Assembly: GCF_001591545.1 (NCBI RefSeq)
Contig: NZ_BCVC01000001.1
Coordinates: 1,922,001 to 1,986,000 of the forward strand
Length of the DNA stretch: 64,000 bases
Source of the DNA: Lederbergia lenta NBRC 16444
GTDB taxonomy: Bacteria; Bacillota; Bacilli; Bacillales; Bacillaceae_C
Direction of reading: 5' to 3'
In this document: one piece after another, positions 1 to 9,023 of the stretch
Numbering within the stretch: position 1 is the stretch's first letter
Layout: the number at the start of each line of letters is the position of its first letter
Translations under genes and position numbers: made by a program
Notes under the pieces: generated by a model
The model's database searches: none
What the model was told of the DNA's origin: nothing
The model's input: the letters and a program-made list of their open reading frames with translations, nothing else

Positions 1-655
1 CTGTTTTCAAGCTTTTACCTTCAAGCTGAATAGGTCGTAAATGCAAAAGTAATGCTCTCATTTCTGATTGTGCTTCATTTATTACTCCTTCTACCAATTT
101 ACGTTGTTTTATTGCTGTATCACTTGCGGGGTCAGGGTTTTGATTAATTGCAGAAAGTAGCATCGTAGCAGCAAATAATTGTTGGCTGACAGAATCATGT
201 AGTTCTCTAGCTAACCTGTTTCTTTCTTTCGTTAGCAGTTCTTCCTTTAATTGATTATTCCAATCAACTCTCTCGCTAGCTAGCTTTTGGTGAGTTTGCG
301 CTTGTTCTTTTAAGCGCAGAGAAATGTTAGCAATCTTTTCCCAGATAAAGCCATCCTTATACTTCGCACTTTCATTATCAAAAAGATAATTACCTTGTTC
401 TATCTCCAACAGACTTGCTGCAATTTCCTCGTTTTTATGATGAACTGCGGTTCCAATAATCCAACCAGTTACAGCTCCGAATAGAATACTTGTAACCAAA
501 ATAAAAATGCCACTCGGAATAAGAAATACCTTTTTTTGTAATAACGCGTCGTACCAATTGGCATCAATACTTAAGAGTAATACAATACCTACAAATAGAG
601 ACGCTGTTACTGTTGCAGAAGCAAAGTAGATAGAAAAGGTTTTTTGCGTTCTCAT
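1..655 (-). CDS. liaS: LiaS-like sensor histidine kinase (3' part outside window)
   Basis: Envelope-stress sensor kinase of the NarL-type (HisKA_3) class, expected to phosphorylate a LiaR regulator that would lie off the left edge. The visible 218 residues show two membrane segments (about 8-29 and 43-66), a linker likely to be coiled coil, and the dimerisation/phosphoacceptor helix with RELHDSVSQQL, in which H153 is the predicted phosphorylated histidine. The ATPase domain is cut off. The start ATG overlaps the stop of the preceding liaF by four bases (ATGA), so the two are translationally coupled. Together with LiaF and PspA upstream this is a Lia-type cell-envelope stress module. The family is clear; the exact inducers are inference. 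Confidence 0.88.
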   Translation of the reverse strand, partial: MRTQKTFSIYFASATVTASLFVGIVLLLSIDANWYDALLQKKVFLIPSGIFILVTSILFGAVTGWIIGTAVHHKNEEIAASLLEIEQGNYLFDNESAKYKDGFIWEKIANISLRLKEQAQTHQKLASERVDWNNQLKEELLTKERNRLARELHDSVSQQLFAATMLLSAINQNPDPASDTAIKQRKLVEGVINEAQSEMRALLLHLRPIQLEGKSLKT

Positions 656-1371
656 ATCCGCTTCACCTCAACGTTACCGACCATCACATTTGTAATGATC
701 TTTACCGTTCGTAAAGCCTCTTCCCCACCATCAGGATAATAAATAATGTTCGAATTAAAATGTTCTGATTCCTCATTAAATATCCTTAATTTACCGCTAA
801 TTGTCGAATGGTTTATATGGATATTTACATCAAATGGAACAAGTAGTTGAATATCTCCTACTAAGCTTCTGATTACGACTACACTTTCACCTGGTGGCAA
901 CATAGTCATTCCAAGATCGATAACTGTATCACCAAATCCACACTGGATATTAATATCATCCCATTCGAATACTTCATTTACGATTCTCTTATTTCCAGTA
1001 AATCTATTAGTTATAAACGGAGTTCTCTTTCTATAGCTAGGTTTGGGGTCAGGTGCCATTGTCTCCACAATTATCTTTTGTGGTTCTTTTTTATTTTTTG
1101 AATATTGTATGAGGATATAAATAACTGCAGCAATTATAAAAAACTTGAAAAAGGTTGAAGATAAAATTGCTATCGCTATTAAAGAGATACCGATAATTAG
1201 ATAGACATTTTTCCTTCCTTTTTTTCCAGTTCTTATACTTGAATAAATGAGGAATATCCCAACTAGAAGAGGGATGAATATCCGTAAATTAAAGAAAAGT
1301 TCCAGACCCATTCCAACAGCCATTATTAACATGAACCAGCCAATTAGACTCGTTTTGCTCATCTTTTTCAT
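652..1371 (-). CDS. liaF: LiaF-like membrane inhibitor of LiaRS
   Basis: In the Lia family this membrane protein holds the LiaS kinase inactive until cell-wall antibiotics or membrane damage relieve it. The 239-residue protein has about four hydrophobic segments in residues 10-90, then a soluble C-terminal domain of the LiaF/DUF2154 type (about 120-239) with the usual beta-rich pattern around DTVIDLG and GDIQLLVP. It follows pspA after a 150-bp gap that holds a possible terminator, and overlaps liaS by four bases. Length agrees with LiaF/VraT proteins. Function is assigned by domain architecture and neighbourhood. Confidence 0.87.
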   Translation of the reverse strand: MKKMSKTSLIGWFMLIMAVGMGLELFFNLRIFIPLLVGIFLIYSSIRTGKKGRKNVYLIIGISLIAIAILSSTFFKFFIIAAVIYILIQYSKNKKEPQKIIVETMAPDPKPSYRKRTPFITNRFTGNKRIVNEVFEWDDINIQCGFGDTVIDLGMTMLPPGESVVVIRSLVGDIQLLVPFDVNIHINHSTISGKLRIFNEESEHFNSNIIYYPDGGEEALRTVKIITNVMVGNVEVKRI

Positions 1372-1474
1372 CCAATTCTCCCCCTCCTTTTAGGATATTT
1401 ACAACTGTAGAGTTAAGTAAAAGCTCTCATCTAGCGATACATGATCCACGCTAGAGGGTGTACAACATATCGTC

Positions 1475-1510
1475 AAAGCTAGATAAAGAAAGGCGAATGA
1501 ACGCCCTTCT
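1475..1510 (-). terminator. possible terminator after pspA
   Basis: On the minus strand AAGGGCG, a six-base loop and CGCCTTT form a seven-pair stem with one G-T pair, followed by CTTTATCT. It lies just after the pspA stop and may give partial termination before liaF. The T-tract is short. Confidence 0.45.
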
Positions 1511-1521
1511 TCAAACAATAG

Positions 1522-2184
1522 TTATTGTACCACGTTTTCGATGGAGTTTTTTTGTTTTTCGACATTATTCAACTCTTTTGCGAGTTTTTGAATTTTTGCA
1601 TCAAAGACTGTGATTTCATATTCATTATCCACATTTGCTTCTTTTTGTTTCAAGGTAGATTCTATATTTTCAAATTTTTCGGCTGCATTACCGAACTCAG
1701 ATTCATCAAGTACCTTATTCATTTTCTCTTTCATGGAAAGGATATTTTCTCTGCCCATTAATTCTAACCTTTTAATATGCATATCTTTCACTTTAAATTT
1801 CATTTCTTCATGTTTTTGTTCTAAGTCACCTAATTGTTTTAGAGCTGTTTCATAAGATTGCGTTAGACGCTCTACTTGCTGTTCCGCCTGTACTTGATAA
1901 CGAAGAGCTGTTTCCGCCAAATCATGGGCATTCGCTTCTGTAGCCAAATTTACTTGCTCTTTACGTTTGTCGGTGAGTGATTGGGCAATCCTTAATTCTT
2001 TATAAAACTCATCTTTCAGCATTCTTTGTCTTTCGATTAATTTACCAGCCTTCTCTACCTCTGCTTCACTTTCACGAACATATTTATTAAGTAGCGTAAT
2101 TGGATTTTGTGCTTCCTTAATTGTTGATACTTCACTAAATTCTGTTGCTATAGATTCTTTAATTTTCTCAAATATATTTGTCAT
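1522..2184 (-). CDS. pspA: PspA/IM30 family phage-shock protein (LiaH-like)
   Basis: PspA/IM30 proteins are coiled-coil, ESCRT-III-like scaffolds that bind and protect a damaged cytoplasmic membrane. This 220-residue protein is almost entirely charged alpha helix with the family's N-terminal amphipathic helix (MTNIFEKIKESI) and the following segment ITLLNKYVRESEAEVEKA. A longer reading frame exists upstream, but the ATG at 2184 is preceded by AAGGAGAGG at proper spacing and starts exactly where the family begins. It lies 13 bp after the small membrane protein gene, so both are one transcript, and is followed by liaF-liaS. LiaH in B. subtilis is the paralogue with the same role. Confidence 0.9.
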   Translation of the reverse strand: MTNIFEKIKESIATEFSEVSTIKEAQNPITLLNKYVRESEAEVEKAGKLIERQRMLKDEFYKELRIAQSLTDKRKEQVNLATEANAHDLAETALRYQVQAEQQVERLTQSYETALKQLGDLEQKHEEMKFKVKDMHIKRLELMGRENILSMKEKMNKVLDESEFGNAAEKFENIESTLKQKEANVDNEYEITVFDAKIQKLAKELNNVEKQKNSIENVVQ

Positions 2185-2197
2185 TATTTTCCTCTCC

Positions 2198-2551
2198 TTA
2201 TACTTTTTTGTTTTCAAGTTCTTTCCATTGGCGATCAAATCCAACGAATGGATCTTCCGTTTCAACTGGCTGAACAATATCTGTCTGCTTCCACTTTTTA
2301 TAACCTGCGTAAAGAATATAAACTGCTACGATACCTACCAAGGCAGGAAGACTACTTAATAAACCAGAAATTCCAATTAATCCAATCACAGCCCAAATCA
2401 CCTTCATCACAGTGGAGTCAGTAGCCATAAATTGTTTTAATGAAAAATATACAATGAGCAAGCTAATTGCCAATCCAATAATAGGTCCGATGCTCGATAG
2501 CGCAATGATTGCTAAAATCACAGCAGCTGTAATCCATAGAAACTTTTTCAT
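2198..2551 (-). CDS. small membrane protein, lmo0954/LiaI-like
   Basis: A 117-residue membrane protein with three or four hydrophobic helices in residues 3-85 and a short charged tail ending in DRQWKELENKKV. It resembles the Listeria lmo0954 family, which commonly sits next to PspA in Firmicutes; a role as membrane anchor for PspA, as LiaI is for LiaH, is inference. It is the first gene of the leftward operon and has a strong ribosome binding site (AAAGGAGG). The gene diverges from mgtE, so the 190-bp gap at 2552-2762 must hold its promoter; no extracytoplasmic-function sigma consensus was evident there. Confidence 0.7.
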   Translation of the reverse strand: MKKFLWITAAVILAIIALSSIGPIIGLAISLLIVYFSLKQFMATDSTVMKVIWAVIGLIGISGLLSSLPALVGIVAVYILYAGYKKWKQTDIVQPVETEDPFVGFDRQWKELENKKV

Positions 2552-2762
2552 TTTGTTTTCCTCCTTTCATTTCCTTATGTCTTTACTTTAAAGGATTACA
2601 TAAACCACTGAAACCAGCCTTAGCTTGATTTTTATCTACGACCTAAGACCGAGGCCTGTTCAGGAAGATCCCTTTAAGAAAGCACAACATACGTTTGAAC
2701 CTCATCAAAAAGGGGTTTATAAATATAAAGGGATTTACATAGTGAAAGGACAGTGGAGTTTA

Positions 2763-4121
2763 TTGATCACAAAGAAAAGGGAAGAAGAGGAAGCTTTAAA
2801 TATTATAGAAAAAATAAAAAATGAACAATTTGATGAAATAAACAACTGCTTCTTGAATAAAAAGCCTTATGATATGGCAATCATTTTCCAAAGTCTACCT
2901 GAGCGCCATCGCGCAGCTGTTTTACATTATTTAGAGGATTCTACATTAGCCAGTATTATCCAAAAGCTAAATGTAACACATCAACTAGAATTGATAAGTA
3001 AAATTGGTCCTACAAGAGCAAATAAAATATTGTCATTATTAGATTCTTCCTTTCTCACTGCCCTCTTAAGAAAGTTTCCTAAAATACAATTAGAAAATTT
3101 CCTAGGTGAAATGGATGATCAGTATGCGAGCTATATAAAGAAAATGATTGATTATCCAGCTGATTCCGCAGGCAGTTTAATGACGAATAATTATGTCTCT
3201 ATTCGGTCTTCTTTCACTGTCGCAGAGGCGGTCGAGAAGATTAAATCACTAGCTCTCTACTCAGAGAGCATAAACCATTTATATGTAGTAGATGAGCTGG
3301 GGAATTTAACTGGCATGGTGTCTTATAGAGATTTAATCCTCACAGATATGAATGAAACATTAGCTAACATCATGTTTGAGCAAGTAATCTGTGTTTCTGT
3401 TTATACGAAGAGGGCAGAAATCGCTCGACTCCTGAGTAAATATGATTTTACAGCATTACCAGTTGTAAATGAGGAAGATAAGCTTGTCGGAATTATTACT
3501 TTTGATGATATGGTGGATATAATCATTCACGAAGCAAGTGATGACTACACTAAACTTTCTGCAACCAGTAAAGAAATTGACTTTGATACAAAACCTTTTA
3601 AGGCTGCTGTTCGCAGATTACCTTGGTTAATTATATTATTGTTTATCGGTCTTCTTTCCGGTAGCATCATTGCAAAATTCGAATCAACTTTAAACCAAGT
3701 TGTTGCCTTAGCTTTTTTCATGCCACTAATTGCTGGTATGACTGGGAATACAGGAACACAATCATTGGCAGTTGTTATTCGAGGACTAGCTGAACAAGAA
3801 ATAGATGTAAGAACAGTTTTTAAATTAGTCTTCCGTGAATTCAAAGTTAGTCTAATTATCGGAGTGACTTGCGGGATACTTATTTCCCTTATTGCGTTCA
3901 TTTGGCAAGGAAACTTTTATTTAGGATTAGTCGTTGGATCTTCACTCTTCTTAACGTTGATACTAGGAACATTAGCAGGCACAATTATCCCACTGATCCT
4001 ATATAAATTCAAACTAGATCCCGCTGTGGCCTCGGGTCCGCTTATTACAACAGTTAATGATATTTTTTCATTGATTACCTATTTTACTATCGCCTCTTGG
4101 TTTATAAGTAAATTAGTCTAG
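2763..4121 (+). CDS. mgtE: MgtE magnesium channel/transporter
   Basis: Mg2+ uptake channel of the cytoplasmic membrane. Domains in order: cytosolic N domain of helical repeats (about 1-130), two CBS domains (about 135-255), a connecting helix and five membrane helices (about 285-450). Landmarks are PADSAGSLMT at the N-domain/CBS junction and AGMTGNTGTQSLAVVIRGLA, the family's pore signature. The frame stays open to an ATG at 2625, but that would add 46 residues; I chose the TTG at 2763 (GGAG upstream, 452 residues, matching the usual length). A GTG at 2742 with AAAGGGA eight bases before it is the main alternative. No M-box (ykoK) magnesium riboswitch was recognised upstream. Confidence 0.9.
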   Translation: MITKKREEEEALNIIEKIKNEQFDEINNCFLNKKPYDMAIIFQSLPERHRAAVLHYLEDSTLASIIQKLNVTHQLELISKIGPTRANKILSLLDSSFLTALLRKFPKIQLENFLGEMDDQYASYIKKMIDYPADSAGSLMTNNYVSIRSSFTVAEAVEKIKSLALYSESINHLYVVDELGNLTGMVSYRDLILTDMNETLANIMFEQVICVSVYTKRAEIARLLSKYDFTALPVVNEEDKLVGIITFDDMVDIIIHEASDDYTKLSATSKEIDFDTKPFKAAVRRLPWLIILLFIGLLSGSIIAKFESTLNQVVALAFFMPLIAGMTGNTGTQSLAVVIRGLAEQEIDVRTVFKLVFREFKVSLIIGVTCGILISLIAFIWQGNFYLGLVVGSSLFLTLILGTLAGTIIPLILYKFKLDPAVASGPLITTVNDIFSLITYFTIASWFISKLV

Positions 4122-4244
4122 GTAATGGGTTCCATTAACACATCACGTACTAGTAATCAAAGATGATTAGAGAACTTTTACTCTATAAATAATCTATCAG
4201 CCAATCACACATATAATAATTTTGTAATTGTGACATTCATCTAT

Positions 4245-4285
4245 AAAAAACAAAGGACTAAAAAAACAGATGTCCTTTGTTTTTT
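4245..4285. terminator. bidirectional terminator between mgtE and cvfB
   Basis: A 14-bp perfect stem (AAAAAACAAAGGAC with its complement) flanked by A and T runs on both strands serves the convergent genes mgtE and cvfB. Confidence 0.9.
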
Positions 4286-4293
4286 AGTCCCTA

Positions 4294-5145
4294 TTATTTT
4301 TCTTTTATATGTGTCCAACCTTCACGTTGGGTAATCTTCCCATCCTTCATAAGCTTTCCTAGCGCTCTTTTAAAAGCGCCTTTACTCATATCAAACCTTT
4401 GTTTAATCTCTTCAGGAAGACTCTTATCACTGTATGGCATCGATCCGCCACGACCAACTACATAGTTATAAACCTTTTCCGCATCTATATCCATTTGCTC
4501 ATAACTTCTTGGGAATAATGATACATTTACTGACCCATCTTCTTTCACATCAATAATGCGCCCCTCTATTTGCTGTCCCAGCCTAGGCTCTGACACACGC
4601 TCTGATTCATGAATAAAGCCCATATATCCTTCGGCCGTTATGATAAATGAACCTGCAAGCAACAGACGATACACAGTACCAGTTATATTCTTATTAAATT
4701 GATTACGTTCAGCGGGAATAGACAGGTCTCTCATTACGTCCTCTGTCCCCAATTTACCGAAGAGTCTTTCTTTATTATCCAATTTTAAAGTACAATATAG
4801 CCTGTCTCCAACATTTGGCCATAAGTGATCTAATTCAGGCAAATCATCCATTGAAACTAGAATATCTTTTTTTAAACCAATATCAACAAATACTCCAAGA
4901 TTTTTCTTTACCCCTACGACTTCTACCCAATCATACTTTCCTACTTGAACATTTGGGATGATGGATGTTGCACTAAGACGACCTTCATGATCTTGGTAGA
5001 GAAACACCTCTAATTCTTGATCAAGACTAACTTCACTTGAAGCCTCTGTCTCGTGCAATAATACATCCTTCTCACCATCTGATAAAAAATAACCAAATGG
5101 CGCTTTACGAACCACGCTTAAGTTCACAACTGTTCCAGCTTCCAT
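4294..5145 (-). CDS. cvfB: CvfB/YitL family S1-like RNA-binding protein
   Basis: A 283-residue protein of the CvfB family: three S1-like OB folds (about 3-60, 65-130 and 145-210) followed by a C-terminal winged-helix domain (about 220-280, with MPYSDKSLPEEIKQRF). In staphylococci CvfB binds RNA and affects virulence gene expression; in bacilli (YitL) the role is not well defined. The ribosome binding site is AGGGGAT. The gene is alone, convergent with mgtE. Assignment rests on the domain order and the typical opening residues (AGTVVNLSVVRKAPFGYFL). Confidence 0.88.
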   Translation of the reverse strand: MEAGTVVNLSVVRKAPFGYFLSDGEKDVLLHETEASSEVSLDQELEVFLYQDHEGRLSATSIIPNVQVGKYDWVEVVGVKKNLGVFVDIGLKKDILVSMDDLPELDHLWPNVGDRLYCTLKLDNKERLFGKLGTEDVMRDLSIPAERNQFNKNITGTVYRLLLAGSFIITAEGYMGFIHESERVSEPRLGQQIEGRIIDVKEDGSVNVSLFPRSYEQMDIDAEKVYNYVVGRGGSMPYSDKSLPEEIKQRFDMSKGAFKRALGKLMKDGKITQREGWTHIKEK

Positions 5146-5248
5146 TATAAATCCCCTGCTTTCAATAAATAGATCACTCTCATAATACTTGATTATAACA
5201 TGCCCACATAGGAGCGTATAATGATAGTTAATTGTTCTTTGTCATGAG

Positions 5249-5283
5249 AAAAAACCACTCCTTTCAGAAAGAAGTGGTTTTTC
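5249..5283 (-). terminator. terminator of the stress-protein gene
   Basis: Stem AAAAACCACTTC / GAAAGGAGTGGTTTTTT on the minus strand directly after the 5293 stop codon; the A-rich other arm could also work on the plus strand. Confidence 0.8.
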
Positions 5284-5292
5284 CTCTAATTA

Positions 5293-5745
5293 TTACAAGA
5301 TGGAATCTTTAGTACGGCGGTCAACTATCACAAGAATCTTCCCTTCATTTACATATTCATTATAAAGCTCCGCTTCATCCTCTGGTATTCCCATACCAAT
5401 CAATGCTCCAGCAAGTCCACCTATTCCCGCTCCTGCCGCAGCCCCTGTCAGGCCCGCAATAATCGGACCTGCAGCCACAATAGCTCCAAGCCCAGGTATT
5501 GTTAATGCTCCAAGACCAGTTAAAACACCTCCTAGACCACCGAGAAGACCTCCTGTTGCCACACCAGTTGCCGTACCCTCTACTACATGTGTATCTGTTT
5601 CTTCCGTTATATAATCCGTATTATCACGATTTTTACTAATAATTGATATATCTTCGGAGCGAAAACCCTCGTTCTTTAATCTCCCAATTGCATCAATTGC
5701 ATCCTGTTCAGTTTCATATGTGCCAACTATATATCTATTCTCCAT
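5293..5745 (-). CDS. general stress protein of the YflT/GSP17M family
   Basis: A 150-residue protein with the GSP17M (YflT) N-terminal domain (about 3-60: YIVGTYETEQDAIDAIGRL) and a glycine-rich central stretch (about 63-118) with the repeated small-residue pattern of a membrane-inserting helical hairpin. Members of this family in B. subtilis are made in the SigB general stress response, but their biochemical role is unknown. Here a SigB-type promoter is visible 30-60 bp upstream, and the ribosome binding site is GGAGG. The gene is a single-gene unit with its own terminator. Confidence 0.85.
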   Translation of the reverse strand: MENRYIVGTYETEQDAIDAIGRLKNEGFRSEDISIISKNRDNTDYITEETDTHVVEGTATGVATGGLLGGLGGVLTGLGALTIPGLGAIVAAGPIIAGLTGAAAGAGIGGLAGALIGMGIPEDEAELYNEYVNEGKILVIVDRRTKDSIL

Positions 5746-5777
5746 ATTAATTCCTCCATTCCTATACTACTATGAAA

Positions 5778-5803
5778 TTACCCTGTCTTTTTTACAACTA
5801 AAC
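5778..5803 (-). promoter_or_regulatory. SigB-type promoter
   Basis: Reading the minus strand, GTTTAG, 14 bases, GGGTAA matches the SigB consensus GTTTAA-N13/14-GGGTAT and lies about 33 bp before the start codon of the stress-protein gene, whose family is SigB-controlled in B. subtilis. Confidence 0.75.
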
Positions 5804-5896
5804 GAAGGATTGTTTTATCGTTGCTAGATAGGGTTATGGCTTCAAATAAAATGAATGCTTAGATATTTAAGGCATCGGTTAGCTTAGATGAAAGAA

Positions 5897-7069
5897 TCAA
5901 ACTTCTAATATTTGTTTGCTTTCTATTTGTTTGCTTTCTTTGTTTTTTTGACTTTTCATATACATAATAAAACAGATACAAGTACCAATAAGCGCAAATA
6001 CTGATGCTCCCTTATAAATAAACGCTGCCCCGTAAAGATCCATATAATATCCACCTGCCGAATTACCAATAATGGCACCAAGCCCAGCATATGTAGCAAA
6101 ATATATTGTCTGCCCAGTGGCTAGCATTTCTCTTGGAACAATTGCTGCGACATACTGCAGGCTAGCAACCATGAATATAGCAAATGTAATACTATGCATT
6201 GTTTGTGATAGCACAAGCATCGTCGGGTCGGTAAGATTTGCATATAAAAACCAACGAAGTGAATAGAAACACCCCGACATACCAATCAAAACTAATAATG
6301 GTATTCTTTTCATTAAAAAATACATCAAACCAATTACAGGTACTTCACTTAAGGAGGATGCCATCCAAGCCAAACCAATTTGACCTTCAGATGCACCGAG
6401 ATTCTTTAAATATAGGCCTAGCATTCCATCGTTCATTCTAGTCGTTGTACCGATAAATAATGCCGCAATCAAAAAAAACAAATACTTTGGATTTTTGAAA
6501 GTACTTTTTATTGCAATTGTAGTGATTGGTAGCCTCTTTACTTGCGAATCTTTTAGTCTAGTTGCAATAATAAATGCTAGAATAATTAATGTTGCATAAA
6601 CAAACCATAAATATTGAATTCCTACTTCCCCGATCAAATAACCAATAGTGATGGAGGCAATAGCAAAACCGATAGATCCCCAAATACGAATCGAACCGTA
6701 ACTAACACCTTTTTCTTGTGCATATGCTGTCGACATGCTTTCAAGAAGAGGCTGAACTGGCGACATAAAAAAGTGGAATACTAACATGGCTATCACCAAA
6801 ATTATTATAGTTGTGCCAAAAAAGATACCTGTACTTGTTATAAAGGAAAGGATGAGCAATAATAATATAATGTTCTTCGCTGTTTGGCGTCTATCAGAAA
6901 TAAACCCCCAAAGTGGTTGGGCAAAAATTGCAATAAAAGGACCAACTGCCAACAGTAATCCAATCTTAGTAGGGTCCATTCCTTTAAATTGAAAAAACAA
7001 TGGTAAAAAGGCATTGATTAATGAAATCGTCCAATAATAAAAGAAATTAAATAATGATAAAGGAAGCAT
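5897..7069 (-). CDS. MFS transporter (MFS_1_like)
   Basis: A 390-residue polytopic protein with twelve predicted membrane helices and the MFS loop motif between helices 2 and 3 (WGFISDRRQTAKN). It belongs to the MFS_1_like group that includes YwbF and HcaT/LacY-like sugar or phenylpropionate permeases; the substrate cannot be read from the sequence. The C-terminus carries a short near-repeat (ESKQIESKQIL). Start ATG at 7069 has AAGGGA ten bases upstream. It lies downstream of, and in the same direction as, the ABC exporter pair, but a terminator at 7146-7186 separates them. Confidence 0.82.
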   Translation of the reverse strand: MLPLSLFNFFYYWTISLINAFLPLFFQFKGMDPTKIGLLLAVGPFIAIFAQPLWGFISDRRQTAKNIILLLLILSFITSTGIFFGTTIIILVIAMLVFHFFMSPVQPLLESMSTAYAQEKGVSYGSIRIWGSIGFAIASITIGYLIGEVGIQYLWFVYATLIILAFIIATRLKDSQVKRLPITTIAIKSTFKNPKYLFFLIAALFIGTTTRMNDGMLGLYLKNLGASEGQIGLAWMASSLSEVPVIGLMYFLMKRIPLLVLIGMSGCFYSLRWFLYANLTDPTMLVLSQTMHSITFAIFMVASLQYVAAIVPREMLATGQTIYFATYAGLGAIIGNSAGGYYMDLYGAAFIYKGASVFALIGTCICFIMYMKSQKNKESKQIESKQILEV

Positions 7070-7145
7070 TGTATGTAATCCCTTCGTTTATTTTTATGTA
7101 GTTTAAGTTTAATATCGTCTGAAATAAATACAATAAGTAAAAGAT

Positions 7146-7186
7146 AAAGAAGAGGATGTGCATGAGTACAGGCACCCCTCTTCTTT
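7146..7186 (-). terminator. terminator of the ABC exporter operon
   Basis: Stem AAAGAAGAGG / CCTCTTCTTT with a 21-base loop, followed on the minus strand by a T-rich run, immediately after the stop of the exporter gene. Confidence 0.8.
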
Positions 7187-7187
7187 A

Positions 7188-9014
7188 CTATATTGCTTCC
7201 ATCACTTTAAATTGCGCTTTTATAAGACGATAATATTCACCTTTTTCATCCATAAGCTGATCATGATTTCCTTCTTCAATAATATGCCCTCTTTCAAGAA
7301 CAAAAATTTTGTCAGCATCTCTAATCGTGGAAAGGCGATGGGCAATAATAATAGAAGTCCTGCCATTTAGTAGTGTCTTTAACGCATGCTGAATTTGGAC
7401 TTCCGTTTCTGTATCGATGCTTGCAGTTGCTTCGTCCAATATAATAATTTTAGGATCTGCTAAAAGTGCGCGGGCAAAAGATAATAACTGCCGTTCACCG
7501 ACTGATAATATATTGCCACGCTCCTCCACTTCCGTTTCAAACCCATACGGCAATTTATCAATAAATTTATTGGCTCCGATCGCGCGAGCGGCAGCTATTA
7601 CTTCATCATCCGTTGCTGATGGTCTACCAAAGCGAATATTTTCCATAATTGTACCGGAAAAGATAAATGTTTCTTGGAGAACGACGCTAATTTGCTGGCG
7701 TACACTTTGCAAAGAAACCTCTCGCAAATCTAGACCATCAATTTTTACAGACCCTCCTGTTGGATCATAAAAACGAGTAATCAAATTAGCAATCGTTGAT
7801 TTACCGGATCCAGTGTGCCCTACTAAAGCAAATGTTTGACCAGGCTTCATTTCAAATGAAATTCCTTTTAATGCCTTTCGTTTATCATCGTAGGAAAATT
7901 CAACTTGGTCAAATTGTATTTCACCTGCGATATTTTTTAATTCAATCGCATCTTTTCTCTCATGAACAATTGGTCTTTCATCTAAATATTCAAATATACG
8001 CTCTGACGAAGCCATCCCCATCAATAATTGATTATATACTTGACCTAACCTTGAGATAGGCTCCCAAAACATTCCTAGATAAAAAGCATAGGATACAAAC
8101 TCTCCCAATGTTAGGCTATCTGCTTGAATTAAATGTGCTCCAAACCAAATGAGAACAGCTGAACCTATAGCATTTGTCACTTCCACAAGTGGACGGAACA
8201 TCGCACTCTTTTTTGAAGCAATCCTCCAAGCTTCATAGTTTTCATGATTTACTCCATCAAAAAATGCGATATTCTCTTCTTCTTGTGTATAACTCTGCGT
8301 TACCCTAATCCCTTGTATACTTTCATTCAAATGCGAGTTTAATTTAGATTGCTTTAATCTCATACTTTGCCAAGCTCTACGTATATTTTTCCTTAATGTT
8401 GTTGAAATGAAAAACATCAATGGTAAAATAACTAGCACTGCCAATGTAAGCTGCGGGCTTAACGTAAATAAAATAACAATTACACCCAGAAGCATGAGAA
8501 TATCCATAAAAATATTGATTACACCATTCGTGAACAATTCTTGAAGTGAATTAGTATCGTTCATTATTCGAACAAGAATGGATCCAGCCGACCGTTGATC
8601 AAAAAATCGATGCGACAAACCTTGCACATGTGTAAAAATATGTTTCCTTAAATCATAAATGACCCCTTGCCCTAACTCATAACTCCATTTTATTCGAAAT
8701 ATATTTGCGATATAAGAGAGTATAAATAATCCAGCAATAATGCCAACAACAATCATTAGCATATTAAAATCTTTTCTTTCATTTATTGCCTTATCCAAAG
8801 CATAAACACCGATTAATATTGGAATGATTAACCTAACCGCAGTCGTGATTAATACCGTTATAATCGAAGCTGGCAGGAGATTCTTTGAATATGGTTTTAA
8901 ATAGCCTATGAGACGGGACATTTGCTTCCAATTAAATGGTTTTTCAATAACTTGCTCTGTCGAATATCGAAAACGTTCTAACATCTGTGGATTTATTTTT
9001 TTTGACTTTGACAT
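7188..9014 (-). CDS. ABC exporter half-transporter, canonical-ATPase subunit
   Basis: A 608-residue fused membrane-ATPase half-transporter: type I exporter membrane domain (about 40-330, six helices) and nucleotide-binding domain (about 365-600) with Walker A GHTGSGKST, Walker B IIILDEATASID with the catalytic Glu, and H-loop IIAHRLS. Its ABC signature is degenerate (SVGERQ in place of LSGGQ). It pairs with the gene at 9024, nine bases upstream, as a heterodimer; sizes and order resemble YfiB/YfiC of B. subtilis rather than the longer YheH. Substrate probably a drug or lipid-like compound. I moved the start from the GTG at 9020 to the ATG at 9014 because GAGGAG would otherwise overlap the start. 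Confidence 0.88.
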   Translation of the reverse strand: MSKSKKINPQMLERFRYSTEQVIEKPFNWKQMSRLIGYLKPYSKNLLPASIITVLITTAVRLIIPILIGVYALDKAINERKDFNMLMIVVGIIAGLFILSYIANIFRIKWSYELGQGVIYDLRKHIFTHVQGLSHRFFDQRSAGSILVRIMNDTNSLQELFTNGVINIFMDILMLLGVIVILFTLSPQLTLAVLVILPLMFFISTTLRKNIRRAWQSMRLKQSKLNSHLNESIQGIRVTQSYTQEEENIAFFDGVNHENYEAWRIASKKSAMFRPLVEVTNAIGSAVLIWFGAHLIQADSLTLGEFVSYAFYLGMFWEPISRLGQVYNQLLMGMASSERIFEYLDERPIVHERKDAIELKNIAGEIQFDQVEFSYDDKRKALKGISFEMKPGQTFALVGHTGSGKSTIANLITRFYDPTGGSVKIDGLDLREVSLQSVRQQISVVLQETFIFSGTIMENIRFGRPSATDDEVIAAARAIGANKFIDKLPYGFETEVEERGNILSVGERQLLSFARALLADPKIIILDEATASIDTETEVQIQHALKTLLNGRTSIIIAHRLSTIRDADKIFVLERGHIIEEGNHDQLMDEKGEYYRLIKAQFKVMEAI

Positions 9015-9023
9015 TTTCACTCC

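Noticed and set aside
2552-2762. M-box (ykoK) magnesium riboswitch in front of mgtE
   Set aside because: Expected because mgtE often carries one, but the conserved M-box segments are not visible in this 210-bp gap.
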